58,676 nucleotides of DNA. It comes from Oscillospiraceae bacterium (GTDB lineage Bacteria > Bacillota > Clostridia > Oscillospirales > Oscillospiraceae). The position numbers and the translations under genes are program-made. The stretch is from positions 1 through 58,676 of the forward strand of contig CAJTCG010000021.1 in assembly GCA_910574635.1 (NCBI GenBank), read 5' to 3'. Shown here piece by piece: positions 9,242 to 17,475 of this stretch (position 1 is the first letter of the stretch; the number at the start of each line of letters is the position of its first letter). A model generated the notes under the pieces. The model ran no database searches and had not been told where the DNA came from. It saw only the letters and a program-made list of their open reading frames with translations.

Positions 9242-9823
9242 ATGGTGGAATTAAAGCGATGCCGCTGGGCCGATCCGGCCTCTGAACTCTACACCGCCTA
9301 CCACGATCAGGAGTGGGGGAGGCCGGAGCACGATGATCGGAAGCTCTTCGAGATGCTGATTCTGGAGGGCTTCCAGGCGGGGCTGTCCTGGCTCACGATC
9401 CTAAAGAAGCGGGAGGCATTCCGGCGGGCCTTCGACGGCTTCGATCCTGTGATTGTCGCCGGATACGGCCCGGAAAAGCTCGAGGCGCTGATGGCGGACT
9501 CCGGCATCGTGCGGAACCGCCGCAAGATTCAGGCGGCGGTCCAGAACGCGAAGGCGTTTTTGGACATCCAGAGGGAGTTTGGCTCCTTTGGCCGCTATCT
9601 CTGGGGCTTCACGGACGGACAGGTCATTCTGAACACAGACGACGAAGTCCGGGCCAGTACCGAACTGTCTGACCGGATTTCCAAGGATTTAAAATGCCGG
9701 GGAATGAACTTCGTGGGAAGCGTCATCATCTACTCATTTTTGCAGGCAGTGGGCGTGGTTAACGACCACGAGACAGGATGCTGGTGTTATCCCCGGCAGA
9801 ACCAGGGAGAGGGCACACGCTGA
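9242..9823 (+). CDS. tag: DNA-3-methyladenine glycosylase I
   Basis: Base-excision repair enzyme that removes 3-methyladenine from alkylated DNA. 193 residues, the usual length. It starts MVELKRCRWADP with the conserved Cys and the YHDQEWG His of the zinc site. FEMLILEGFQAGLSW carries the catalytic Glu region; GMNFVGSVIIYSFLQAVG and NDHETGCWCY complete the C-terminal zinc ligands. It has its own promoter and converges on the methyltransferase remnant, overlapping it by 65 bases. Complete, and one of the undamaged cargo genes in the decayed element. Confidence 0.95.
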   Translation: MVELKRCRWADPASELYTAYHDQEWGRPEHDDRKLFEMLILEGFQAGLSWLTILKKREAFRRAFDGFDPVIVAGYGPEKLEALMADSGIVRNRRKIQAAVQNAKAFLDIQREFGSFGRYLWGFTDGQVILNTDDEVRASTELSDRISKDLKCRGMNFVGSVIIYSFLQAVGVVNDHETGCWCYPRQNQGEGTR

Positions 9824-11373
9824 AGCCCGGCAGGGCCATGGGACACGCGCCCATCGCCATGGCGATTCCAAGCATGATAAACTCTACACACGGTATGGCC
9901 ACGCTGTTCCCCAAAGCCCGGTACCTGGCGGAGTCGGAGGCTCCCGGTATGTCCGTCCAGCCGTCCGGGAAGCCCTGGAGCCGTTCGCATTCTGCCGGCG
10001 TAAGCCTTCTTATGAGTTTCGGCAGCGCTTCGGCGCGTGTTTGAGCGAATGCCTCTAGGGCGGCCCGCTTTGCCGCCTGATAAATGAGATCCGTGGCGTC
10101 TTTATCCTGCTGGGCGCTTTCGGTGGAGGCAACATCGCCTTCCTGGAAACGATCTGATCGCTGCCGGGTAAAGACGGCGTGCCGGTGCTCAGAGGTCAGG
10201 GTAAACGACAGCTCCTCCTGAACGCCAAGGCCGTGACCGCCGTTCTCAGGAGCGCAGTCCACGGTGTTGCCCAGGATGCAGAAGGTTTCCGGCGGCACGG
10301 AAACCAGGGGGAGATTATTTCCGCCAGTGCCCGCACGGGCTGGCAAAGTGGGAGATACCTTGTGGGGCCCTGTGTACCTTGCGTCAATGCCGTGGTTTTC
10401 ATAAACTCCAAGTACCAGCGGCTGATGGCCGTGCTCCTGGGCCCGAAGCGTTCCCGCCACATCTTCTGAGCATTCCATGACGCTGCCGCCCTGGTCGTTA
10501 AGGCAGAGGACGGAGGGCATCATGTTTCCGCTGGCGGTCCCCTTCAGTGTGGGAGCGACCTCCTCCTGATAGCCGGTGGTCCCAGCGTCGGAGCCCGCCC
10601 CGGCATTAAACGCGGCGGTCAGCACGCAGGGGTATCCTTGGCCGGGCATGCCGCCTCCGCCTCTGAGGGAGGCGTGCCGCTCCGGCATCAGAAAACTGTC
10701 TCCACCGCCTTTGCTGACCACGCCCGCCGCGAACAGCAGTCCGCCGGGATTCCGGCCTCCGCCTCCGTCGGCGCTTGCCAGCGTTGGGGATTTGCTCTCC
10801 GGCGTGAAGATTCTCGCCTGCTGGGTATCCCAGGGTGTGAGACAATCTTCCTCAAAAAACTTATGCTGGCCCCCGTTGCCGGTCAGCGCGCTTGTGGAGA
10901 GCTCCTCCAGGGAGATCAAGCCCGCCTGGGCCTTCAGCGCCAATTCCAATTGCGGCGGCAGGTCCTTCCCCCGCTCCACCGCCCGCCGCAGAATACCCAG
11001 GCAGGCTTTTGGGGTCAAATAATATTTGGATGGGACGTCCTCCTGCAAAATCGCAGATAAGGAAGATACGACGGCGTCTCTGGGGCACTCCGAAATGTTG
11101 AGCGTCCCACCGCACCCAAGCCACTGTGGATCGATTTCCCAATATGGCCCCAGAATATTTCCAGCGCCCGTGCGGAGGTCCAATAACATGAAGCTCTGGT
11201 TCCTCAATCTGGAGGAACGCTTCAAGGACCTGCCGGAAGTCCGAGCCCGGCGTTTTCCGTCCCGTTTCCGGGTCCCGCCCGCTGGAGAGGCTGCCCGGCA
11301 CGTTTTCCCAGACGGCGAATCGGGGCCGAACATGGACACCTGTCCATCCATGACGTTTGTCTTCATCTCTCAT
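9759..11373 (-). pseudogene. C5-cytosine DNA methyltransferase remnant of element type
   Basis: Two overlapping frames carry recognisable sequence. The frame from ATG 11373 has methyltransferase motifs: FAVWENVPGS (motif IV neighbourhood; the PC motif itself is lost) and HFGVPQRRRRIF (motif VIII), ending at 10861. The longer frame from 11366 to 9759 has the spacer repeats seen in phage/element enzymes (EEVAPTLKGTASGN, EDVAGTLRAQEHG, TGPHKVSPTLPARAG) and the final target-domain end LTPAECERLQGFPDGW and YRALGNSVAIP (motif X). Motif I and the catalytic PCQ are absent. It is therefore frameshifted and 5'-deleted, and should be inactive. Confidence 0.75.
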
Positions 11374-11465
11374 CTCCTAGGCAATCGTGGCTTCCTGCTC
11401 GTACTGCGTGTGTTCCCTGAAACACTGGGTAGAGACGTCCTGTGTGGCGTTCATCAGCCGGTCAT

Positions 11466-11651
11466 CTATGGGGAGTTCCGCTCTGCCGTGTTCCCGGCGA
11501 TGTTGTAGGCCGTCATCCGCACCTGCTGTCCGTCCACATAGATGGGGAACCAGGCGGGTTCCGCCGTTACGCCCGCGGCCACCGCCCCGCCTGTCAGGAC
11601 GGCGCCCAGGGCCATGCCGGTGAGCAGCGTGCCGTTATCCTTCTTTTTCAT
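11466..11651 (-). pseudogene. Stalk-domain (copper amine oxidase N-like) protein, N-terminal fragment
   Basis: Starts MKKKDNGTLLTGMALGAVL, a signal-like or membrane segment, then WFPIYVDGQQVRMTAYNIAGN, the opening strand of the stalk domain found in clostridial exported proteins. It stops after 61 residues, where the family normally continues with the domain core. The DNA after the break (11377-11500, same strand, other frame) encodes PIDDRLMNATQDVSTQCF, part of another element gene. I infer a deletion junction near 11490. Confidence 0.6.
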
Positions 11652-11684
11652 CTCCGTGTTCCTCCTTCGCGTATTCCGGGAGGC

Positions 11685-11924
11685 TCAGGCCATGGCGAGT
11701 CTCGGCGCGGCGTCCTGCTCTAGGGCGGGAGCAATCGCCAGGACATGCCAGGCTCCGCCCGGGAAGCTGGAGTGGCAAACCGTCCAGTCCAGAATCTCCA
11801 TATCCTCGGGCCGGTCCCTCGCAAGCGCCATAGCCCGCATCGGCATCAAGCGATCATAGTCTTTCGAGGAGATCACATCCACCGCCTGGGCGGGGTGCTG
11901 GCGGATAAATTCCAGGACCGACAT
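11685..11924 (-). CDS. Conjugative-element hypothetical protein
   Basis: 79 residues, soluble, beginning MSVLEFIRQHPAQAVDVIS. No named family recognised. It lies between the stalk fragment and the sortase remnant on the same strand, as small regulatory or unknown genes do in related elements. No clear ribosome-binding site, so it could itself be a fragment. Confidence 0.4.
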   Translation of the reverse strand: MSVLEFIRQHPAQAVDVISSKDYDRLMPMRAMALARDRPEDMEILDWTVCHSSFPGGAWHVLAIAPALEQDAAPRLAMA

Positions 11925-12029
11925 GCCGAACCCTCCCGGTTCGTAGGCTTACCATACCCGAAAGTATGTTGAAAAGCCATGGGAACCAAGGAAAAGCAAG
12001 GAGAAATAGAGCTGTGAAAATGAAGCATA

Positions 12030-12630
12030 TTACATAACCTCCACCGCCCGGACACAATAGCGGAGGTCCCGCTGGTCCCGGACGCAGGTGTAAAGGGTGA
12101 GGCAGCTCTCGCCGGTCTCCTCCAGGCCGGTTCGGTCCGTCTCGCTGACCTTGGAAACCGTGGTGACCTCATAGGTCTTGGTTCCCAGCTTGGTGGTGAG
12201 GGTGATCCGGTCCCCGGCGTCCAGGATGTGGATCTGCCCGAAGTAGTTGTTGGTCCCCCCGGTTGTGGGCGGCGAGGCAGACGTTGCCGCCCCAGATGGA
12301 GGTTTCCTCGAAGTGGCCCACGCCCTTGGCAAGCGTAGCGCTTCCGGTGCCCTCGTAAATCTTGGCGCTGAGGTCCAGGACGGGAATCTCCAGTCTGCCC
12401 AGATGCCCGCCCTTGTAGTAAAGGTCATCCGTCACCTCAGTAAAGGCGGCGGCGTTCTTACTGACATCGGCGTTTTTCCGTTCGCCGTTGTCTCGGGTGT
12501 CGACTGCCTCAATAGAGGCAGTCTTGCCGTAGTTGGGGCTGTCGGGGGCCTCCATGGTATATTCCAGCGCCCCGGCGGGAACCGACAGGGCCAGAACGGC
12601 AAGCAGAGTCAAAAGAAGATGTTTTTTCAT
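12030..12630 (-). pseudogene. Class B/D-type sortase, frameshifted in a six-C tract
   Basis: Membrane-anchored transpeptidase that would join a surface protein to the cell wall or to itself. ATG 12630, N-terminal signal-anchor MKKHLLLTLLAVLALSVPAG. The beta-barrel starts with GRLEIPVLDLSAKIYEG. The catalytic His is in CLAAHNRG. The catalytic Cys in LTLYTCVRD and the Arg in YCVRAVE are in the next frame. The two halves join exactly if one base is removed from the six-C tract at 12255-12260. As written, translation ends without the Cys, so no enzyme is made. It neighbours a C-terminally membrane-anchored protein that may have been its substrate. Confidence 0.8.
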
Positions 12631-12656
12631 GGGATTTCCTTTCTGCCGCCGGCCTC

Positions 12657-12685
12657 TTGACCGGGAGGAGGCGGCACATTATAAT
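12657..12685 (+). promoter_or_regulatory. Promoter of the bacteriohemerythrin gene
   Basis: TTGACC at 12657-12662 and TATAAT at 12680-12685, spacing 17, about 45 bases before the ATG at 12732. The strong match suggests steady expression independent of the decayed genes around it. Confidence 0.7.
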
Positions 12686-12731
12686 AGAAACATTCGCGTT
12701 TAAAGCAAACTGCCAAAAGGAGAAACGAAAC

Positions 12732-13130
12732 ATGAGATACGAATTGACGAAGGACCTTGAAACCGGAAACGCCATCATTGACCGGGAACACCGGGAGCTG
12801 TTTGAGGCGGTAAACCAGCTGCTGGACTCCTGCGGAAAAGGGCAGGGCCGCGCAGCCATGGAGCCCGCCATCCAGTTCCTGATCGGCTATGTAGATAAGC
12901 ACTTCAGCCACGAGGAACAGCTTCAGCAGGAGAGCGGATATCCCGGCATGCCCGCCCATAAGACATTCCACGCGGGCTATAAAAAGACGCTCCGGGAGAT
13001 TGCCGCGAAGATTCCGGCGTCAGGCCCCTCGGTTGCGGACCTGAGCGCGATGAACAAGCATGTGGCGGTCCTGATCAACCACATTCGGGTGGAGGACAAG
13101 AGGTTAAGCTCCCACCTGAAACAGAGGTAA
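12732..13130 (+). CDS. Bacteriohemerythrin (di-iron oxygen-binding protein)
   Basis: 132 residues. Start at ATG 12732 because AAAGGAGAAA lies upstream and the domain begins there; earlier codons fall inside the promoter. The di-iron ligands of the hemerythrin fold are in place: IDREHRELFE, KHFSHEEQ, AHKTFHAGY and NHIRVEDK. In anaerobes such proteins bind O2 and are thought to scavenge or sense it. It is a single-gene unit within a stretch of broken opposite-strand genes, and is intact. Confidence 0.92.
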   Translation: MRYELTKDLETGNAIIDREHRELFEAVNQLLDSCGKGQGRAAMEPAIQFLIGYVDKHFSHEEQLQQESGYPGMPAHKTFHAGYKKTLREIAAKIPASGPSVADLSAMNKHVAVLINHIRVEDKRLSSHLKQR

Positions 13131-13136
13131 ACGCCG

Positions 13137-13958
13137 TTATTCCGCCTCTTCTTCGGATTCATGCCGCCGTTTCAGGAACACAGCGGTTCCCATGCCGCCG
13201 CCTGCCAAAGCAATCAAGCCCAGGGGGACCAGCAGGTAAGCCCAGTTGAACTGGAAACCGGACCCGGAGTCCGCTTCCGTGGGCATGGCATCAACGGCGG
13301 GTCCGTCGCCCTCAAAGATGGCCACATACCGGGTCTTGTTCACGGCGATCCGGCTGACGGTTCCGGTGTAATTTGCGGTGACCGTGCAGCCTTTTACATA
13401 GCTGCTGGTGGCCGAACCGCTGTAGGGGGCCACGGCGGTAAAGCGGTCTCCCATGGCATGTCCGTCCAGGCTGGCGGTGTTGTCCGTCTGCCAGTTGATA
13501 TCCTGGAAGGTCAGGGTGCGCCCGCCGTCCCTGGATGGTCTTTGGAATGTACGAGGTGTCCTGCCCGGCAAGGTTTGGATAGGACCGGGTGACGTTGACC
13601 GCCCTGGTGGAGCTGCCATAGCCGGAGGCGTCCACCTGTACGGTGTCCGGCTGGAGGGTAAGCGTACCGGAGAGGCCGTCACTGGTGACGAACTCCCTCT
13701 GCTGGGGCAAAAGCTCCAGCACGGAGGCCATGTCCTTGTCCTTGCTCTCCAGCGTTACCGTCTCTATGTGCTGGCGGCTCTCGTTCTCGGGGAGTTCCTG
13801 CTTCAGCAGGTCCACCAAGGTGTACCGGACGCCGTCCTGCTGGAAGTCGGAGCGGGGGATGCCCGCCGGGTCCTCCTCGGGTCTGAGGTCATAGACCTTG
13901 CGGACTTCTCTGCCGTCCTCGCTCCGGGTAACGGAAGTGGGATAACAGGCCGCGGTGT
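13137..13958 (-). pseudogene. Element-encoded cell-surface protein, frameshifted
   Basis: The first frame reads from about 13958 (YDLRPEEDPAGIP, then VDLLKQELPENESRQHIETV) to about 13535. The sense then moves to a second frame (GRTLTFQDINWQTDN, then CTVTANYTG) and ends at 13137 with hydrophobic FNWAYLLVPLGLIALAGGG and a basic-acidic tail. The architecture is an extracellular beta-rich protein with a C-terminal membrane anchor. No LPxTG motif was seen before the anchor. A signal peptide is not visible at the 5' end, so the start is also lost. It probably went with the nearby sortase. Confidence 0.65.
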
Positions 13959-14349
13959 CTACTGCATGGCCATGCCGCCATAGGACGGGCCCTCTTCCTC
14001 AGAGCCGTCGGGAGACGCCTCCTCCGGGGCCTCAGCGGGGCCAGGCCCGCTCCTCGAAGCCGGAGGACTCTCTCTGGCGGGGCCGCTCACAGCCTCTGGA
14101 CCTGTGAATCTGAGCCAGCTCCCGATGGTAGGCGCACAGCACCGTGTCCTGAAACTGCTGACGGAACTCCTTCGTGCATGGGAAGCAGATATCCCGGCAG
14201 CCATCCTTGGCTTTGTAGCCGGGCATGGAAACGAAGGGACCTTTCGTGCTGTCTACGATCCGAAGTCCCCGAACGGCAAAGTAGCCGCCCAGGGTGACGG
14301 AGACGTATGCCAGAACATTGCCGCTGGTATTGATGGAGTGGATTTTCAC
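13959..14349 (-). pseudogene. SpoVG-family protein of a conjugative element, frameshifted
   Basis: SpoVG proteins are small nucleic-acid-binding regulators; element versions have long tails. Here the core is readable from GTG 14349: NVLAYVSVTLGGYFAVRGLRI, then GPFVSMPGYKAKDG and CRDICFPCTKEFRQQF. Near 14100 the sense passes to another frame (GPEAVSGPARESPPAS, then APEEASPDGSEEEGPS), which ends in TAG at 13959. The SpoVG domain itself is whole, so a shortened protein with a wrong tail could still be made. Confidence 0.7.
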
Positions 14350-14399
14350 ATCCAGCTCCAGGGCAGCGGGTTCTTGTGCGGGTGCAGGAGCAGGAGCGG

Positions 14400-15036
14400 T
14401 TTTGGATGCTGTTTTGCTCTGCGGGATATCTCCTTAGCAGCTCCTCCAGCGGAACGGCGTCTTGGTATGCCGCATAGCCGCATTCATTGAACCGTCCGCC
14501 TTGCTGCCAGATGCTCTGTTCGCCGTACTGCTTGTAGTTGTAAAAGCTCTCCAGATTTTTGTCAAAGTCAAAGCGTCCGGATTCCCGGATGATGTACCTG
14601 CCGTACTCCTCAGGGGTTTGAACGCAGGGGACGAAGTCAAATCCCGCACCCATTCCCAGGTAACAAACTGAGCGCCGTAATGTGTCATTTTTCCAGCCAG
14701 AACATCGCTGTTGAACTCTGGCATGGCCCTGTATCCTTCCTCTAAATCTAAGCCGGACGCGCTCAGGGAAGGAGCCTGTTCCATAAGGGTCATGTACTCA
14801 CATGTCATACGAGCGATGTCATGCACCAGTTCAAGCATTACCTGGTCATTTTCGCTTGTAACATCTTCTTGGTAATGCCCGACGCAGCCACTGTTGGATA
14901 CCCCGCACAGCCTCTTACCGCCCAAGGTGACGTGAAGCGTATCGTACTCAATGGGTTCTGTGACGATGTCCGCTCTTGCAAGGTCCCGGGCCGTTTCAAT
15001 CCGGTAAGGGGATTGCTTTTTCTCATATTTCTGCAT
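14400..15036 (-). pseudogene. Conjugative-element hypothetical protein, frameshifted
   Basis: ATG 15036, MQKYEKKQSPYRIETARDLA, then YDTLHVTLGGKRL and LVHDIARMTCEYMTLME. At about 14650 (FVTWEW) the meaningful sequence continues in another frame as FDFVPCVQTPEEYGRYIIRE, then FNECGYAAYQDAVPLEELL. One lost G would explain the shift. No named domain recognised; it is a common element backbone protein just upstream of the SpoVG-like gene. Confidence 0.65.
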
Positions 15037-15143
15037 GAAATATGCTCCTTTAGGTCGTCACCGATAAAGGACAAGACTGAAAACAACATTTTATTGTGCA
15101 GTTACCCTAAATTCTTTCCTTTGTGACAAAATCGAACATTCAG

Positions 15144-15253
15144 AAAAAAACACGATTTGACAATCGTGTTTTTTCATGCCCAAAAGGAGGCAACGGCCAT
15201 GCCGGATATGAAATTACCAAGCTATTTTTACGGCGATAAGGCGATGCAGTTTA
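15144..15253 (+). repeat. Left copy of a 110-bp inverted repeat (repA 5' region)
   Basis: Matches the reverse complement of 21509-21618 over 110 bases with one difference (A at 15239 versus G). It begins with a perfect hairpin, CACGATT-TGAC-AATCGTG flanked by A and T runs (15144-15174), which looks like a bidirectional intrinsic terminator. It then contains AAAGGAGG and the first 18 codons of a replication-initiator gene. Weaker similarity extends left to about 15121. Confidence 0.9.
15199..15253 (+). pseudogene. Replication initiator RepA, 5' fragment
   Basis: MPDMKLPSYFYGDKAMQF is the start of a RepA N-terminal-domain initiator of element type, behind AAAGGAGG. After 18 codons the sequence switches abruptly to DNA antisense to another element gene. 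The opposite copy at 21563 continues further into the gene, which identifies this one as a truncated duplicate. Confidence 0.8.
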
Positions 15254-15313
15254 GCTGCTCATTTCCTTGGCCCGGCGGGCGAGGGTTTCGTCAATGTGGT
15301 AATAGGTGGGCAT
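15254..15313 (-). pseudogene. Start of an element large-protein gene, cut by the inverted repA copy
   Basis: From ATG 15313 the minus strand reads MPTYYHIDETLARRAKEM, the start of a large multi-domain protein common in clostridial conjugative elements. It stops two codons later, exactly where the inverted repeat begins. This marks a rearrangement breakpoint at 15253/15254. Confidence 0.55.
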
Positions 15314-15825
15314 GGAAGCTACTCCCCGTATTTGATTTAGGATATCTTTTGTGCAGAGAATGAGAGACTCAGTTGAAAGTATCACACTATAGTTTTATCC
15401 TTTGCATCATGGTTTCAGCTCCTCTCGTAGATTTGCCGGGAACCACCAGTAAGAGTATCACAAGGTGTTTTGTACAGCTATTCACCATATTCAACTAGTT
15501 TAAGACATAATTCTTGTTTAAAATATTCCGGCGTCCTTTTTGACGCAAAAAGGGCACCGGATGGTTGACTGTGCATAGTCAACAAATCCGGCGCCGAAAC
15601 TTCGTGTATTTTAGTTCTGTCCAAAAAGGGGGAATGCAGCGATTGAAAAAGGGCACAGGTGGTTAAATAGCCGCTTGTCTGCAAAAAAAGGGAATTCGAA
15701 TCCCTCCAGTTGTTTTAAAACCCTAAAAATATCCATTTCGCGGGATTTTGAAATCCCAAAAAACAAAAAGGTGAAACAATTGAAACTCTAAGCGTTCAGC
15801 CTAGAATATCCAGATTGTTTCACCT
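15314..15825. other. Gene-poor AT-rich stretch with hairpins
   Basis: No convincing gene. A 68-codon minus-strand frame at 15478-15684 has no recognisable domain, lies over the terminator hairpin at 15555-15593 and is not called. The stretch contains short direct and inverted repeats, the terminator and a 14-bp inverted repeat, and probably the spacer between the recombinase gene and the next element module. Confidence 0.6.
15555..15593 (-). terminator. Intrinsic terminator-like hairpin downstream of the recombinase remnant
   Basis: Two stacked stems, CCGGAT 15557-15562 with ATCCGG 15586-15591, and GTTGACT 15564-15570 with AGTCAAC 15577-15583. On the minus strand a run of T (reverse complement of AAAAAGGG at 15547-15554) follows at once. 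Orientation fits the minus-strand recombinase remnant. Confidence 0.6.
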
Positions 15826-15827
15826 TT
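15767..15827. repeat. 14-bp inverted repeat at the recombinase 3' end
   Basis: AAAGGTGAAACAAT at 15767-15780 and its exact reverse complement at 15814-15827, with a 33-base loop. The right arm ends at the stop of the recombinase remnant. It could be a terminator or a recombination half-site; sequence alone does not decide. Confidence 0.5.
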
Positions 15828-16092
15828 ATGGTCCACCGACCGATTTCAAATCCGAACTTTTTATATCCTCAAAAGTGACCCGTTCCGAGCCCTCTTTGTA
15901 GTTGAACGCAATCAAAATGTACTCGTCAAAAATCGTAAACGAATTTATGAAACTGTCAATGAGCCGCCGTTCCTCAAGCTGGGCCACGTCAAGAGTACGG
16001 AACTGGCAGAGCCAATAAGTCACATCCTCGCGGGAGAGCAAGGGATGTTTCATCTCTTCTTGGATAATTTGCAGGAACACCCTCTTTGCCAT
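15826..16092 (-). pseudogene. Large serine recombinase, C-terminal fragment
   Basis: 88 codons matching the very end of large serine (resolvase/invertase) recombinases: LSREDVTYWLCQFRTLDVAQLEERRLIDSFINS, with the LIDSF(V/I)N and FNYKEG motifs before the family's usual end. The catalytic serine domain, recombinase domain and zinc ribbon are all missing. There is no ribosome-binding site before the Met at 16092. This was probably the element's integrase. Confidence 0.75.
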
Positions 16093-16129
16093 TGTAGGCA
16101 GGGAAGGGTGTTCCTTTTCTAATAAAAAA

Positions 16130-16666
16130 TCATACCCTCTGCTCCATCGCCTGCCGGGCCTTGCGTCTGGCTCGGACCAGCGCCGTCCTCACATTATCCG
16201 AGGGCATGTTCAAATTACCGGCAATCTCCTTGCCGCTTTTCTTTAAGATGTACTTTGCGCTAAGCAGGTACTGTGTCCTTTCATCCAAGTCGCCCCACAC
16301 ATGGGCCAGGCGGTACAGGTCCTCCTGCGCGATGATCTGATCCTCCGGCGTCGGCGCGGGATCGGCAAGCGCTTCCTGTTCCTCCCACAAAATTCCCCGG
16401 CCCTTCCCCCGGAGGGAGTTGTACGCGGTGTTCTTTGACGTGGAGATAATGTAATTCACCAGCTTGTTTTGCTCCATCCCCCGCAGCAGGGACAGCTTTT
16501 CAATCAGCTTCTCTACTACCGACTGGAGCAGGTCCTCCACTTCGTCCGTATTGCCGATGATCTTTCGTACCTCGGAATAGATCAGGCGGCGGTATTGGAG
16601 ATATAACCATGTCATAAACGCCTTGTCATCCTCGTCCTCAATTGCCATAATAACCAGCGGAAGCAT
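16130..16666 (-). CDS. ECF-like sigma-70 family sigma factor (first of two)
   Basis: 178 residues. Region 2: AFMTWLYLQYRRLIYSEVRKII then EVEDLLQSVVEKLIEKLSLL. A linker follows, then region 4 with helix-turn-helix YILKKSGKEIAGNLNMPSDN and VRTALVRARRKARQAM. It would direct RNA polymerase to a small gene set. It is transcribed away from the second sigma factor with a 230-base space between. No anti-sigma gene follows on its own strand. Element-carried sigma factors of this size are common in Oscillospiraceae; the target genes are unknown. Confidence 0.85.
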   Translation of the reverse strand: MLPLVIMAIEDEDDKAFMTWLYLQYRRLIYSEVRKIIGNTDEVEDLLQSVVEKLIEKLSLLRGMEQNKLVNYIISTSKNTAYNSLRGKGRGILWEEQEALADPAPTPEDQIIAQEDLYRLAHVWGDLDERTQYLLSAKYILKKSGKEIAGNLNMPSDNVRTALVRARRKARQAMEQRV

Positions 16667-16836
16667 GGAATCACCTGCCTTTCTCCTGTCTGTTCGGGTG
16701 TGCTGGAATTTTTTTTAGTATAGCATAGTTTGTGCGGGAAACAAAGCCTTTTGCACGATTTCTTTGCGCAGCGGCCTTTATTTGTGCAGGGTTTTCCTAT
16801 TTTTACCTTTTCCCTCGAAAAAAATAAAAATTTTTT

Positions 16837-16867
16837 GGTTGCATTTTCCGATTTCCGTGTCTCCTAT
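16837..16867 (+). promoter_or_regulatory. Candidate ECF-type promoter, copy A
   Basis: GGTTGCATTTT at 16837-16847 and GTGTCTCCTAT at 16857-16867. The same two blocks with the same 20-base offset recur at 18211-18241. Copy A lies about 30 bases before the second sigma gene, as expected of an autoregulated sigma operon. It does not look like a sigma-A promoter. Confidence 0.6.
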
Positions 16868-16896
16868 TATATAGGGGAAAATAAGGAGGGATAAAA

Positions 16897-17475
16897 GTGA
16901 TCGTATTCAAGGTACCCACGGGAGACACAAACGGCAAGACCTTCATGAAGGACCTGTACAAAACATATTCCCGACTGATGTACGCAACCGTTCTGCGCAT
17001 GATCCCCGACTGCCAGGACTGCGAGGATATCGTACAGGACGCTGTGGAAAGTCTCTGCAAAAAAGTTCATACGCTTATGGGCTTGCCAGCCCCCGCCCTG
17101 ACGGTGTATATTGTATATACCGTCAAAAACAGGGCCAGGAATTTCAAGCGGCACCAAACGGTCGTAGAAAAGCACATCGTTCCGATGGCGAACGCCAGCC
17201 TGGAGCTGCTGGAATCGCCGGACCCACCGCCGGAGACAAAGCTGGAGCTGGAAGAGCGGGTGAACGCCTTGTACAAAGCATGGTCCCAACTTCCCGAGCA
17301 GGACCGGGAGCTTCTTTACCGGAAGTACGTGCTGCGGCAGGACAACGAGGAACTGGCGGAATTTTTGCGCTGCAAGCCGGACAGCGTGCGAATGCGGCTG
17401 ACGCGGGCCAAGCGGAAGGCGGCGGCGCTGATGAAAGGAGATGGAAGCCATGACAGAGCGCGAACGCTTGCTTGA
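16897..17475 (+). CDS. ECF-like sigma-70 family sigma factor (second of two)
   Basis: 192 residues from GTG 16897, with AAGGAGGG seven bases before it. Region 2: FMKDLYKTYSRLMYATVLRM and DCQDCEDIVQDAVESLCKKV. Region 4: LPEQDRELLYRKYVLRQDNE and DSVRMRLTRAKRKAAALM. It shares overall plan and lengths with the sigma at 16130-16666, but the sequences are clearly different. Its 3' end overlaps the DUF4367 membrane gene, the classical sigma/anti-sigma arrangement. The repeated motif at 16837-16867 suggests it activates its own operon. Confidence 0.88.
   Translation: MIVFKVPTGDTNGKTFMKDLYKTYSRLMYATVLRMIPDCQDCEDIVQDAVESLCKKVHTLMGLPAPALTVYIVYTVKNRARNFKRHQTVVEKHIVPMANASLELLESPDPPPETKLELEERVNALYKAWSQLPEQDRELLYRKYVLRQDNEELAEFLRCKPDSVRMRLTRAKRKAAALMKGDGSHDRARTLA

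Noticed and set aside
3097..15313. Frameshifts explained by sequencing error alone
   Set aside because: Cargo genes in the same stretch and dozens of genes outside are all intact, and the first gene also has in-frame stops rather than only indels.
15478..15684. 68-codon minus-strand frame
   Set aside because: No domain, no ribosome-binding site, and it covers a terminator hairpin.
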